DNA from: Neurospora crassa OR74A
Lineage: Eukaryota > Ascomycota > Sordariomycetes > Sordariales > Sordariaceae
NCBI RefSeq assembly: GCF_000182925.2
Contig: NC_026501.1
Span: 8,349,917-8,413,916, forward strand
Reading direction: 5' to 3'
Length of the DNA: 64,000 bases
In this document: positions 49,452 to 61,558 of the stretch, in pieces
Numbering within the stretch: the first letter of the stretch is position 1
How the letters are laid out: each line of letters opens with the position of its first letter
Program-made: the position numbers and the translations under genes
The notes under the pieces: model-generated
Told to the model about the DNA's origin: nothing
Database searches by the model: none
What the model saw: the letters and a program-made list of their open reading frames with translations, nothing else

Positions 49452-50876
49452 ATGAGCTTCCCCTCCGTTTCTCGCAAGTCGCGCATCACAAGCGCGGCCA
49501 ACGTTCTCTACAACAATGCCGTATATTGGCCGAATCACAGCGTGTACCGAGGTGACACTCCCGGTTCACTCAACTACGGATGCATCAACCGTGTTTACTA
49601 TGCCTTTGCCAACATCATGGCAGACGGAGGGGTGTTTGTAAGTTTGTTCCGACGCCATCTTCCATCGTTAAGCACTTCAGCTGACTTGTTCTGGTAGCTC
49701 AGCGATGAGTGGGCAGATGTCACAGCGCCTTGTGACGGTGTCCAAGGGGCTCTCGGGTCCTTGATGCATCTCAAGCAGAAATATCCCCATCTGCAAGTGG
49801 TCTTATCCATTGGGGGTGGCGCTTCCAGTGAGACATTCGCACTGGTGGCTTCCAGCGCCATTCTCCGTAACAACTTTGCACAGTCCGCTCGCGGTCTGGT
49901 GGAAGCATCCGGCCTGGATGGAATAGACAGTACGGCTCCTTTCCCTTCGCCTCATCTCGCCTCGTCCAATATCGTAGCCAATGACCACGTACGCGTGAGA
50001 AGGCTCAGCCACTCTTGCCTCGTCACACATGTACAAATCCCCAATGATCTTGTTGAGATGTTTGACTGACAGCACCAGTTGTATGGGACTACCCCTGCTC
50101 CCCGCAACAAGGAAGTGATTTCGTATCTTTACTGGCCGCAGTCCGCGTCCATCTTCCCGAGGACCGTTACCTGCTCACCGCTGCTCTCCCTGGGGCCAAG
50201 TCCATCTTGCAGAATATCAATGTGCGGCAGGCAGCTGAATACTTGGACTCCATTAACTTGATGGCGTACGACTATTTTGGGTCTTGGTCACACCGAAGTG
50301 GGCATCACTCCCAGCTTTATGCAATGAATAAAGAAGAAGCATCAGGGGCGTCGAGTGTGCAATATCTGATGGCTTCCGCTGTCCCGGGCAAGAAAATCTT
50401 GTTTGGAATCCCTCTCTTTGGACGCAGCTTTCTTCACGCGAGCGGCTCAGGCCACAAATTCCAGGGTGCCGGGGGCGGCGACGACGGATCCTTCGAGTAT
50501 TGTCAGCTACCACGACGAGGAACGAAGGAACAAGTTGACAAGCGGGCCGTTGCCGCCCAGTGTGTGGGCGGAGACGGTGGGTTCGTCACTTACGATAATC
50601 CGGATACAGTGAAGGCCAAGGCCACTTTTTGTAAGCAAAAGGGACTCGGTGTAAGTTGCTCCCACAGTTCCCGATCTTTTATTGGCCACTGCTCCCACAG
50701 AGTACCATCCTTTTCCCTCCAAGACACTCGGCTTGATGAGCCGTTCTCCAGTCTAAAGGCATATGGCTGATGTTTTTCTCATCCAGGGTCTCTTTTACTC
50801 GAGCGCACCATCAGATGTCAAAGACAGTAAACGGAGCTTAATTGCGGCGGGTTTCCGAACACTGCATAGCTCTTGA
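49452..50876 (+). CDS. Chitinase-like GH18 protein with degenerate active site
   Basis: Glycoside hydrolase family 18 fold, but probably not an active chitinase. Exons 49452-49637, 49698-49929, 50079-50650 and 50787-50876 give 359 residues, shorter than usual (about 400). Family landmarks: VYYAFANIMADGGVFLSDEW, VVLSIGGG (beta-3 SxGG motif, about 96-103), TAALPGAKSI, INLMAYDYFG (MxYD, 201-204), KILFGIPLFGRSF. The DxxDxDxE catalytic motif reads DGIDIVWD (136-143): the middle Asp is Val141 and the catalytic Glu is Asp143. Near the C-terminus GGLFYSSAPSD has Ser where the -1 subsite Trp usually stands. An intron splits the catalytic motif itself, and no signal peptide is visible (MSFPSVSRKSR...). 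It may be a chitin-binding lectin-like protein or a decaying gene; the open frame and Neurospora-like splice sites favour expression. Confidence 0.85.
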
Positions 50877-51189
50877 GTGTCATGACAACAGCGTGAGCTG
50901 AAACACATACAGCCACTGTAGTCTAGAGCCCCCCCTTGCTCGCTAATGTGGTCGTCCCGAGGCTCTGCATGGCCTTAGTTGTTCAGCGAAGTGTGGCTGA
51001 CTTCTGTCATTGGACGCCATTTCGGTTGGCGTCTCTGCATGCGTCGCTCTACCACGAATGACACCTTGGTACCTTTTTGGGCATCGAAGTCGTGGCGCTC
51101 GATTCTTTGCATAACACCAAGCTCGCCCGTTGATGGATGGAGCGTTGATCATCGACTTCAAAAGGACAACCCTTGTAACGAGTATACAG

Positions 51190-51191
<2 letters not shown>

Positions 51192-51250
<59 letters not shown>
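51192..51250. repeat. Poly(T) run, 59 bases
   Basis: Uninterrupted T59 on the plus strand, the longest homopolymer in the window. Length in the assembly may be imprecise. Confidence 0.9.
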
Positions 51251-51582
51251 CGTGTTTTCTAGAGATACCATGTTCGCATTTTGTTCCCTCTTGTTTTCTC
51301 GCTTCGTCTCTTCTTCTTTTGTCTTTGGTATTGTTTTTTTCGTTTGTTGAGGCGCCCTTTCTATCTCTCTCATCTGCTTTCTGGTATGTTTTCCACACAG
51401 TTCGGAAGTATTCGTGTTTAGGAGTTCGGTTTCAACCATTCATATTGCAGTGCCCACAAGTGACGAGGAGTTGCTTTGCTGCAAAAGGATATACCAAATC
51501 AGAGGGGTAAGCGACATGGCAGAGTTGTATAGGATTTTTTTCTTGTTATGGATAGACTGCTGGACAGGAAGCAATTCTCGAG

Positions 51583-51603
51583 AAAAAAAAAAAAAAAAAA
51601 AAA
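51583..51603. repeat. Poly(A) run, 21 bases
   Basis: Uninterrupted A21 about 330 bp from the T59 run and complementary to it, so the two could in principle pair in a transcript. Confidence 0.85.
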
Positions 51604-53868
51604 CTATTTCTCACCCTGTAGGACCTGGCATGTTGCCCAACGCTCCCTCATCTAACAGCGGGTAGTACACTAGTGATAGGAGAATTTCCGGGCAAGCTTT
51701 TTAGCGCATATTGGGTGTCTTGGTCCCTACATGTCTCGATGCTCTCCCGTCTGCCTCCAATCAAAGACGATATTCTGTTATCCAATTTATCCCACCGAGC
51801 CCGCCTCCCACACGTGGCCGTGGATTTTCCAATGAGATACCATTCGGTTTCATTCCGGAAACCAAAAATTGGACAAAACACCAAACATCCGCATGCCCTT
51901 TGTGCAAAGATATTTGCTAGCTTGACCGGAACGCCATGGACATCTAGATCTCCAAACTATATTCAACATCGCTGCCGAAATGGATTCTAGGACCCAATGC
52001 AGAACCCTGAAATCATGTGCCTCCTACGGTAATGACTACGCCAATGTAAGTGTACCCGTGTCATTGGCTGGTTCGAAAGCCAGCCACATTGGTGGCACAC
52101 ATAAGACGGGCCAGACACTACACATCCAGCTGAGCAGCCTACTCAGGGGTGCATGAACCCAATCGTCAATGTCTAAATGGTTAGGATGACGTCTACAGTA
52201 TATCGAAGAGCATGTTGCGCAAAAGCTCAAATACCGTGTAAGCTGAGACGGAGATGTCCTGTGCCTGTCGGGTTACGGCACGGGAACTTGGCGTGCGCTC
52301 GGAGATAGAAGGATGGAGGAAAAAGTAAGGTGAAGCTATGTGAACCTACCCAACTGTACCAGTTGAGCTGAGAACGGAAGAGGAAACAAAAGGAAGAAGA
52401 TGTCACGAAGGAATATGTCGATGTGCACAAACCCTCTATCAACCCCAAAACAGCCGCCTCCCCATACTCTTCAATTTGGGCCAATATACCAAGCAACTTG
52501 GCGTTTGCGGCTCTGACGTTGATGCACATAAGAAACAACACTGAAAACAAGGCGCACCTGTTTGGCAATGCAAATGTCGAACGAGTGCCACCTGGATCTG
52601 CTTTGCTGGCACGAACGCCCGGCCAAGTGCAAAAAAAAATGATGATAGAAAATTCCATTATTTCTCCACATAAACTTTATCTTCTATTCCATACGCTTGC
52701 TGCCCATTTGCTACCGTGCTGTTGGAAACAAAAAGAACCAACAATCGACGGGAGAGAGGTGTCGAGTTGGGTTGAAACGCAGGGCGACACGCCAAGTGGA
52801 CTCTCTCTCTAGGTACAGTATGTACAGTATGTACATATGTGGTTCGATCGATGGTTGTATCCGAACGTTGCAAAAGGCTGCAGATGTTGCAGAGGACGAT
52901 CATGAAACACTCAAGAAAGTGAACAGGACGAACGAAAGATGACGGCGCAGACGAATGTCGTCCGTGGTGATGAAGAATCTATCCTACCTATCACTAGAGA
53001 TTCTGTGGGTGAACGTGGCCAGATGTGAGATGGCCCATTGCGCCTGAACGGTACCTTGTCGACTTCAACCTGCGTTGGCCATCTATCTACCATCCATTCA
53101 AGTTATGTATCTGAAAGCAGATTGATCGACCGAGCTGTATGTCAGCCGTGGAGGAGATGTGAAACGAATCGTTAGGTACACCAATGTGGAGGAAAACTGA
53201 TGCATTCGGTTCGTAGGACTGGAAGCTTCCGTCCACTCTCTAGCTTACGCCGGTGACAGCGGAAAGCTCATGGTGCGTGAGAAGACCGGAGCTGGAAAGA
53301 GGATGAGAGTACCCGAGAGTGGAGCCGTAGAAGATTCCTGCGGGTAGAGCGGGACGGGGGGAATGCCGGGCGTTGGGTGCCGTCGGGTGCCGCCGTTAAC
53401 GTGGACGGGTCGGCGGGGGCCCAACGGGGCATCAGACCTCGCCCGAAACCTCCCCGAAAAGCGGGAAGGTCCACCTTGGATTGCCCTATTCTTGGGAAAG
53501 GGAGCACAGGCCACCTCAGCAGGTACCTTGCAGGCCTCCCTCCTTGCTGCTGACAGCATCTCATTCCGCGATAAGATCAATTGATCCATAGCATCCCATC
53601 CCCATGTGGACACTTCAACAACACCGGGGAAAGCTACGGTGTAACAGCGGCCGAGAGTCCTGGATCCTGCTGCTTTCTGGAAGCGGAAAGCCTCCTTTTT
53701 TTTTTTTTTTTTCTTTGTTTCCTTCGAGAATAGTCTAGATTCCGCATTCTTGTTCGTCTCTCTGGTGGGAAGCTAATGAATGTTTGGGTTTCCCCGAGGA
53801 CACCGTTTCCCACCACACAAAGCTGAGACTACTGCCCCTCGTTCCCTACTACCTCCAAAGCTGTCATC

Positions 53869-56633
53869 ATGAACATCATTTTGGCGGAGCAGTTATCGCT
53901 TGATTCGGGTACGTGATTGATGATCCATTAACAGGTCTCAGCTATCACGAGCCTGTAGGGTCCTGGTTACTACTACTGGCACGTCATCATACTAAACCAT
54001 TGTCGCCGCCGATCAGTTGAATACGACCCGATCGCACACCTCAACCTCCTCTTCTCCCACCCGTCCACCGTCTCCTCCGTCGGCCGCGTATCGTCCACCC
54101 TCCAGCGACATAAGGATGAGCTCACCAAGTCGATCGACTCCCTCGAAACCGCCCAGGCCTACGGGCCCGACTCTTCGCTCGAGCGCATGCAGTCCGCCCA
54201 GGCGGAGCTGGCCTCCTTATTCCAGCGCATCGAGAGCGTCCGCAACCGCGCCCTGCAGACTGAGCGAGACATCACCACCATGACCGCCGACATCAAGCGA
54301 CTCGACGGCACCAAGCGCAACCTCACCCACAGCATGACCGCCCTCAAGCGCCTGCAGATGCTCACCACCGCCTACGACCAGCTCCGAGGCCTGGCAAAAA
54401 CCCGCCAGTACCGCGAGTGCGCCGGCCTCCTGCAGGCTGTGCTACAGCTGATGCGCCACTTCAACAGCTACCGAAGCATCGAACAGATTGCCGTCCTGAG
54501 CCGAAACGTCAGCGAGCTACAACGCGAACTCCTGGAACAAGTGTGCGAGGACTTTGAGCTGGCGTTTGCCAAGGGCGAGGTGGCTGCCCGGCGCGGCATG
54601 CTGGCGGAAGCTTGTCTGGTCATGGACGCGCTAGGGGAGCAGGCAAAGGCGCGGTTGATTACGTGGTATGTCAACACCGAGCTGCGCGAGTACCGATCCG
54701 TTTTCCGGGGCAACGACGAGGCAGGCAACTTGGACAACATAGGGCGTCGCTATGCCTGGTTCCGACGGATGTTACAAACACACGAGGGCGAGCATGCTGC
54801 CATCTTTCCGGCGCACTGGCGCATTAACGAGACCTTGTCGATGGCGTTTTGCGATGGTACCAGGGAGGACTTCAAGGGGATACTGGAGAAGAGCATGCGG
54901 AGGACAGATGGAGGCACCAACAAAATTGACGTCAATTTGCTGTTGAATTGCTTGCAGGAGACGATGGACTTTGAGCAGAGCCTGGAGCGCCGGTTTTCGA
55001 GCGAAGTCCGGGCTAGCATCGACACCTTGAGCTCGGCGGATGATCGAGTATCGAACTTCAATGGCTCTATCTCGGTCGCATTCGAACCGTATCTAAGTCT
55101 ATGGGTAGAGTCGCAGGATAAGACTCTGGCTGGGATGATACCCAAGTACAAGTCACAACCGCTGATACCGCCAGACGAGGAGTTCTCCCCGCAGGCGGTC
55201 ATCCCCTCGGCCATTGAACTCTTCCACTTTTACAAGCTCACGCTTTCCCAGTGCGCCAAACTGTCTACGGGTGAGCGGCTGTTGGATCTGGCCAAAACAC
55301 TGGCGAAGTACTTGGACGAATACGCACAGCAAGTTCTCTTTACACTCCTCCAGCGCGGAGGACCACAGGGGCCTCCGGTGCAGGACATCATATTGGTTCT
55401 CAACACTGCGGATTTTTGGCACACCAATGCCAACCAGCTTGAAGACAACATCAAGAAGAGGATCGACCCCGAAATGGCGTCCAAGGTTGATCTCTCGACC
55501 CAAGCAGATACCTTCATGGGTGTTGCTAGTGCGGCTGTACTCGCCTTGGTGCACAAGGTAGAGGTGGACTGCGAACCGGCATGGCGAGAGATGAAGAACA
55601 CAAACTGGAGCAGGATGGAAAGTGTCAGCGATCACAGCTCGTACGTGAGCGAGCTGCTGAAGAACGTCAACGGCAAGGCGGCGAAGATTCTGCCGCTGGT
55701 GGTCAAGCCGCAGTATGCTCGCGCGTTCTGTGATCATCTGGTGGAGAACATAGCCAACTCGTACATCAGCAACGTGGTGCAATGTCGCCCTGTCTGCGAA
55801 GTCGGCGCTGAGCAGGTGAGCAGGCTTCTCCCCATTTCCCTTTGCCCTCCTCCCTACCGAGCAAACCATAGAACCCCTTGCTAACACTTCCAAAATAGAT
55901 GCTTCTTGACAAATACATCCTGACCAAAGCCTTCGAAAACCTTCTCGCCTTCCACAACACGAACCATCCACCCCCCGGCACGCCCTCGGACCCCAACGCT
56001 CCACCCCCTCCTCCCCCTCCAGCAAGCTACATCAAGCGCGTCAACCAATCAATGACCAAGATCGACCCTCTTCTCAAAACTCTCCAAGTTCGCCCCTCCC
56101 CGCCTGAAGGGCTCGTCCAAGCCTACCTCAACCTCATCGGCGACTGCTCCGACGCCAACTTCAAGCGCATCCTCGAGCTCAAAGGCGTGCCGAAGAAGGA
56201 CCACTCGCACTTGCTCGAGCTCTTTTCCGTCCATCGCGAGGGGGCAGGCGTAGGCCGGACTTTGGTTCAAAACTCGCCGCTTCTAACGCCGTTGTTCGCT
56301 TCCATGGGAAGCGGCATCAGCATCGGCGGCGGGATAGCCCCAGGATTTGCGGCAACAGGACATCATGCATCGCAGGGAAGTGGCAGCGTGACGAGCAGGT
56401 TTGATGCGGCGACGAGTTTGGGGGAGAAGTTGTTAAGTGCGGCGAGGGATATGAGTACGATGGAGCGGGAGGGGGTAACAAGCGGAGGAGGGGCAACAAC
56501 AACGGCCAGCGATAAAGCTACAATCAATGAAAATTTGAAGAATATTGGGAATTTTTTCAGGAGAGATATTGGAGCTTTGGGAGCGAGGTTTGGGAAGAGG
56601 GATATTACGCCTACGGGGGCAAGTCATGATTAG
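53869..56633 (+). CDS. vps53: GARP tethering complex subunit Vps53
   Basis: Subunit of the Vps51-54 GARP complex that tethers endosome-derived vesicles at the trans-Golgi. Exons 53869-53908, 54017-55815 and 55899-56633 give 857 residues. The short first exon (MNIILAEQLSLDS) joins to EYDPIAHLNLLFSHPSTVSS, the typical Vps53 opening in which the protein is anchored by 'DP..HLN.LF' followed by a long N-terminal coiled coil (about 30-125: RHKDELTKSIDSL, ERMQSAQAELASLFQRIESV). The middle contains FELAFAKGEVA and EYRSVFRGNDEAGNLDNIGR, both characteristic. The last exon begins MLLDKYILTKAFENL, includes a Pro-rich loop and ends in a Gly/Ser-rich, probably disordered tail with FFRRDIGALGARFGKRD. All junctions keep frame. 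Confidence 0.92.
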
Positions 56634-57285
56634 ACTACACGGGCATGTGAGATGGGACGGGGCGGAGGAAGCGGAATCTCTTGGTTATGTGATGATATGG
56701 TCTATAAGATGTCGACTAGACCTGAGTACAGTTAAACCAAGCAATTCAAACACAAGTCCACCAATATGCCCCTGACTTATAGCATGTCTGTTTGCCGTTT
56801 GTTGTCCTGTCTCAAGGTAATCCCCGTAGCGCTACACTAGTCGAAATATAGCCTGCCAACGATTATGACAAACGCCTCTTTCTCAACGGTATCTTGTCAG
56901 ATGGATATATGTTGCCGTCCATGTCTCACTCGCCTCGGTACCTATGTACCTACATATATACCAGTGTCTACATGATCCAAACGAGCCTAGTGTGGACCCG
57001 AGGGGAACGCTTAGAGCTTTCATTCGCTTCCCACCAGTGGTCAAAAATGGCACCATGCCATCTGGATGCAGCAAAAGTCCCCGGACTCCGGAGAAGTTGG
57101 TAGCGAGGTAGCATTTGGATAAAAGTTATCTTACGATGGTCTAGTTCCGTCGGCCGTCGGAGGACGCTGTGAACTAAGTACTGTATAATATGTAGTGTAT
57201 GTAGATGGGTAGCTAGGCCCACGAGGTAATACAAGACATAGGTAGCTAGCTGACTGGCTGCTGCTGAAAAATGCGAAGGATAACG

Positions 57286-57314
57286 GTGTGTGTGTGTGTG
57301 TGTGTGTGTGTGTG
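57286..57314. repeat. (GT)n microsatellite
   Basis: About 14 uninterrupted GT units. Confidence 0.9.
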
Positions 57315-58776
57315 CCGTGTAAGTGATGGAAGTAATGAAACATGTCGCCCATATCCGTCATGTACCTTGGCCGACCCGTTGGTACCGTTGAAAGTTAAGT
57401 CTAACTGAAACCTTTCTGGACGTCCGGGTTGGCCGTTGGCCGTTGGCTCGGATGGCTGGCTGTAGAATAACCGTTGAACCGTTGTTGCCGCATCCCGTCC
57501 GCTGAAAAGGTGTACATCATATGTAGAGGTAGGTATATACCTACCGTTCCTTACCGTCGACATATTAGAGGTACCTGGGTACCTACCTACTTAGCGGCTG
57601 CGGCTCCATGCAGTGTCAATGGCTTAATGCAATTGCTGTACACACCTCACTGACGCACATGAGACATTCATTGAAGATGGAATGGAAAAGAGTCCAGACC
57701 GACCCGGCGGCCGGGGCAGGAACAAAGAAATGAGGGGAAATACGGTTTTGGCAACATTCCAGAACCAAATGTAAGCATGACGAATCGATTATACACTACA
57801 TAAGGGCGATCTTGATGGTCGTTTCTTCTAGAAGGGAAAGAAAATGGGCTGATGATGGATCATTGCCCCTGGGACCCGACGCAGACAGGAGAACCTCCTG
57901 TCGCGGGCTGGGAATTTCCCTTCGGTTTTTTTTTCTTCAGCGGGACGGGAGTTACACACGGGTACGAGGGAAGGGTTGACTGTGGAGGCGGGGGTTTCCA
58001 TATGGGTCCTGAGGGGTCACTTGTGCGAAGAGGACTTGCCAAGACCTGGGCTGCTCACCCATGGCGCCAGGTCCCGTTTGCTTGTCCCAGGTTACTGGCC
58101 TGACCTGAGACTGGCTGGCCACAGACCCCCCGCTCCGAGGGCCCAATCAAAGCAACGCAATGGACGCTGTTGCGGCCAGATCAGATCATTTACTGCATAA
58201 AACAGACCACCCCAAAGCCGCAACATGAATCGAGATATCGGCCTGTATCCGCTTTGTCGTCGAGGAGCCAGAATTATGATAGCATCGCCTGTTCAATGTC
58301 GCTCTCCCCTTCTTGCCGTGGGCTTTTCGCCATGAGGTGCCGGTCCATGGTAGTGGTAGCCAGAGAGCTAAGCAGTGTCAGGTCTAGTCGAAAGAGGCGC
58401 TCGGAATTCCAGTCTTCCCCTTCACCCAAAAAAGACAACTACGACTTCAAGTTCCGTTTTCCCTTCCTTCACATACGACATCCTCCAGTCTACCTACCGG
58501 CTTTGGCTGCTAAACTAGTGTAAGCTCGGATATCAATAAGTACCCGATCCACTAACCAATTCTGCCGTCGACTGGCCGCTGTTGCTGTTACTGTTGTGGT
58601 AACTTAAGGAGCTAGCTACACTGTCGGAGTATCTCGTCGGGACTGCACCGACAACTCCGAATTCTCGTACTCTGTATACTTTCCCGGCTCGCCAGTCAGC
58701 TCCTAAAAGGCTGCTTACACCTTCTCTGAATTCACTGTGTGGTATTTGTCAATCCTCACTGCAGATCTGTGGTTGT

Positions 58777-58807
58777 CACACACACACACACGCACACACA
58801 CACGCAC
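58777..58807. repeat. (CA)n microsatellite
   Basis: About 15 CA units with two CG interruptions, about 550 bp upstream of the phenol monooxygenase start. Confidence 0.88.
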
Positions 58808-59339
58808 ATCCAGCCTGGCCACCAGCATACCGCATCGAAGCACATCAACTCTTGGTTCCGTCCATCGCAAAGTACCAGACGCTGCTCGGCTTCACATCCA
58901 TACCCGCCAGCAGACCCCAAGACCGAGACGACGATTCGACTTTACAAGAAGCTTGGCCATAATCGAACACAATCCCCCCCGTCACCAGTACCGACAAAGT
59001 TGGCTGTTCACCTGCTGCAGCGCCGCACCACGCCCCGCCCTATTACTAGGCCTTGCGCCAGCATCCAACTATCATTGGAGCCCCGGTACCGCGGCTCGAT
59101 ATCGCCCAGGAGTCGAACCAAATTCATCCCGTATCGTTCGAGAATTCTAGACGAGGGCCCCCCCTTTGGCGAATCACACGGCACTTCCCTTGTCACTGGC
59201 GCTTGGTGACAGCCTTATTCCATCTCGATCCGAATGCGTGAGCGAGGCTCAGCAGTATTGTTGTGCCCATCCCTTCCAACAAGTCAAAGCTTATCCAACA
59301 TTACCCTTGGGACCTTTGCGTCCCCCGTTTAATACAACA

Positions 59340-61558
59340 ATGGCTCCCGGTGTCCTCGAGAAGCCCGCAGAGGAGCAACAAGGAGGCGACTTGCACATGA
59401 CTAACGCTGCTGACGACAGCTGTGTCGACCGTCTAACCTTGCTGAGGAGTATGCCGGAACCGCCGGTAGAGTGTCAAGTGTGCGTGGTCGGCGCCGGCCC
59501 GGCCGGCCTGATGCTGGCTTGCAACCTCGGCCGTTTCGGTGTCAAGGTGGAAGTGGTGGATGACAGGGCAGACCAGACCCCAGTGGGGAGGTAAGTTCAC
59601 ACCACGCCGTTATAATCACCCGACGAGGAACGAGAAAGTGGTTGTCTGACTTTGTGCAAATTACAACAGAGCCGACGGTCTGCAACCCAAGACGATCGAG
59701 ACTTTCCGCCAGATGCGCCTGGCAGATCCTTTACTACAACGCGGCGTTCGAGTGTACGACATTGCTTTCTGGAGGAGTACAACGGACGAACCGCTCCACC
59801 GCCTTGGCCGAGAAATTCACTATCCCCCTATAATCGATGTGCTGGACCCGTACATTTTGTTGGTTCACCAGGGCATGGTGGAAAGTCTGTTCATCGAGGA
59901 CTTGAAGAAGCGCGGTGTTGAAGTGCGGAGAAATACCGCTTTCGACTCGTATAGCGTTTGTGACGGAAACAATGGGCCTCTCCAGGTGAACTGCCTAGCA
60001 AATGTCACCCAGGATCGCAAGACCATATTGACGCAATATTTGGTTGGATGTGGGTCTTACCCCTGAATCTCCGCTGCCGTTCTACCGCTGGCCGCTGCTG
60101 GCGGCGGCCCTACCCCCCTGACAAGGACTTCGCTTAATGCTAACATTGATTCCGTTGCCTAGGTGACGGCGCGCACTCCAAGGTCAGGAAAAGCATCCCT
60201 GATGCCAAGCCCATTGGCCTATCGCAGCCCTCGCTGTGGGGCGTCCTTGACGGCGAGCTCGATACCGACTTCCCAGACATTTGGTCAAAGACGTTGGTCT
60301 ATTCGCAAGAGCATGGCTCTATCTTGATCATTCCTCGAGAGCGGAACATGACCAGATTTTACATTGAGCTGAAGAGCAGCACAAAGGGTGACAGAAACAT
60401 GCTGGGGCAGGAGTTTGTGATGCAGCGCGCCAGGGAAATCATGGCGCCCTTTAGTGTCAAGTGGAAGTACATTGAATGGTTTGGTAGGTACCAGATTGGC
60501 CAGAGAGTTGCGAACCGCTTCCAGGACCCTCATACCCGGGCCTTCTTGGCTGGTGACGCTAGCCACACTCACTCGCCCAAGGCTGCGCAGGGTATGAACA
60601 CGTCGATGCACGATGCCTGGAATATTGGCTGGAAGCTGAATTTTGCCGCCCGTGGCCTTGCGAAGCCCGCGTTACTGGAGAGCTACGAACAGGAGCGCAG
60701 GAAGATTGCGCTGGATTTGGTCAACTTTGACTATGAGCACGCTAACCAGATTGCCGGAGGCGACGCTGTCGCTCTGGCTGAAAACTTCAAAACGAATGTT
60801 CGCTTCATCTCCGGCATTGGTGCGGAATATGGTGAGAATGCTATCAACATGGTTGAGCCGCAGTCGTGGGTTATGGGCGATGCCAAGCCCGGCTGCTTGC
60901 TCCCGCCCGCAAAGGTTACTCGCTACTTGGACTCGAATCCGGTCGATGTCCAGCTCGATATTCCCATGCTGGGCCAGTTCCGGATTTACCTGCTGATGTG
61001 GGATGTCCATCAGTCGCGCATCTTTTTGGATGGTTTCTGCGCGGCTTTGAACTCGCCTGATTCTTTGATGAACCAGCTCTCGGCCGCCGCGAACATTTCG
61101 TACGCCAAGCAGCCCCGTCTGCCAGCTCCTGAGGATATCTATCTTCGTCCGGAGCGGTATACGGCCGTTAGCCATTTGTTTACTTTTGGTTTGATCAGTA
61201 AGCTGCACACATCGCCCCCCATTCGTCAACCCATATAGCTAACAGTCTTTCAGCCACCATGCCCAAGTCTGAAATCGAAATAACCGACCTCCCCGCCCTC
61301 TTCCAAGACAGCCGCTGGACCTTCTACCTTGACGACATTCCCGAGCTCGACACCCGCGGCCAGCTGTGCACCAACAAGTGGCTCGGCAGTCTCGGCCCCG
61401 GAGAGGTGGCCATCGTTAACGTCCGTCCCGATGGGTATGTTGGCTCTATCGGCAGATGGGACTCGAGCGTGGACGATGCCGGTGAGGAGGCGGCCAAGTG
61501 GCTTGACACTTACTATGATCGGTTTTTGCAGGTGCCTCCTTCTCCTGCGATGGATTAG
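59340..61558 (+). CDS. FAD-dependent phenol 2-monooxygenase family protein
   Basis: Aromatic-ring hydroxylase of the class A flavoprotein monooxygenases, adding oxygen ortho to a phenolic hydroxyl using FAD and NADPH; the exact substrate is unknown. Exons 59340-59590, 59670-60049, 60163-61197 and 61254-61558 give 656 residues, typical for phenol hydroxylases. FAD/NAD(P) motifs: VCVVGAGPAGLMLACNLGRF (GxGxxG, about 49-68); CDGAHSKVRK (DG motif, about 211, rebuilt exactly by the second splice); FLAGDASHTHSPKAAQGMNT (second FAD motif, about 336-355), followed by DAWNIGWKL. The last exon belongs to the C-terminal thioredoxin-like domain of this family. No mitochondrial or secretory signal is evident, so cytosolic. 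Intact. Confidence 0.92.

Larger units (their letters stand above)
50877..53868. other. Intergenic region, GH18 gene to vps53
   Basis: 3 kb with no recognised gene. It holds the 59-T and 21-A runs listed separately, a TACAGTATGTACAGTATG repeat near 52814, and a T17 run at 53696-53712 about 160 bp before vps53, plausibly a nucleosome-depleting promoter element. Confidence 0.5.
56634..59339. other. Intergenic region, vps53 to phenol monooxygenase gene
   Basis: 2.7 kb without a recognised gene. GTACCTAGGTACC-type words typical of Neurospora intergenic DNA occur near 57570, and two dinucleotide tracts are listed separately. The last 500 bp are C-rich and should hold the promoter of the downstream gene. 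Confidence 0.5.
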
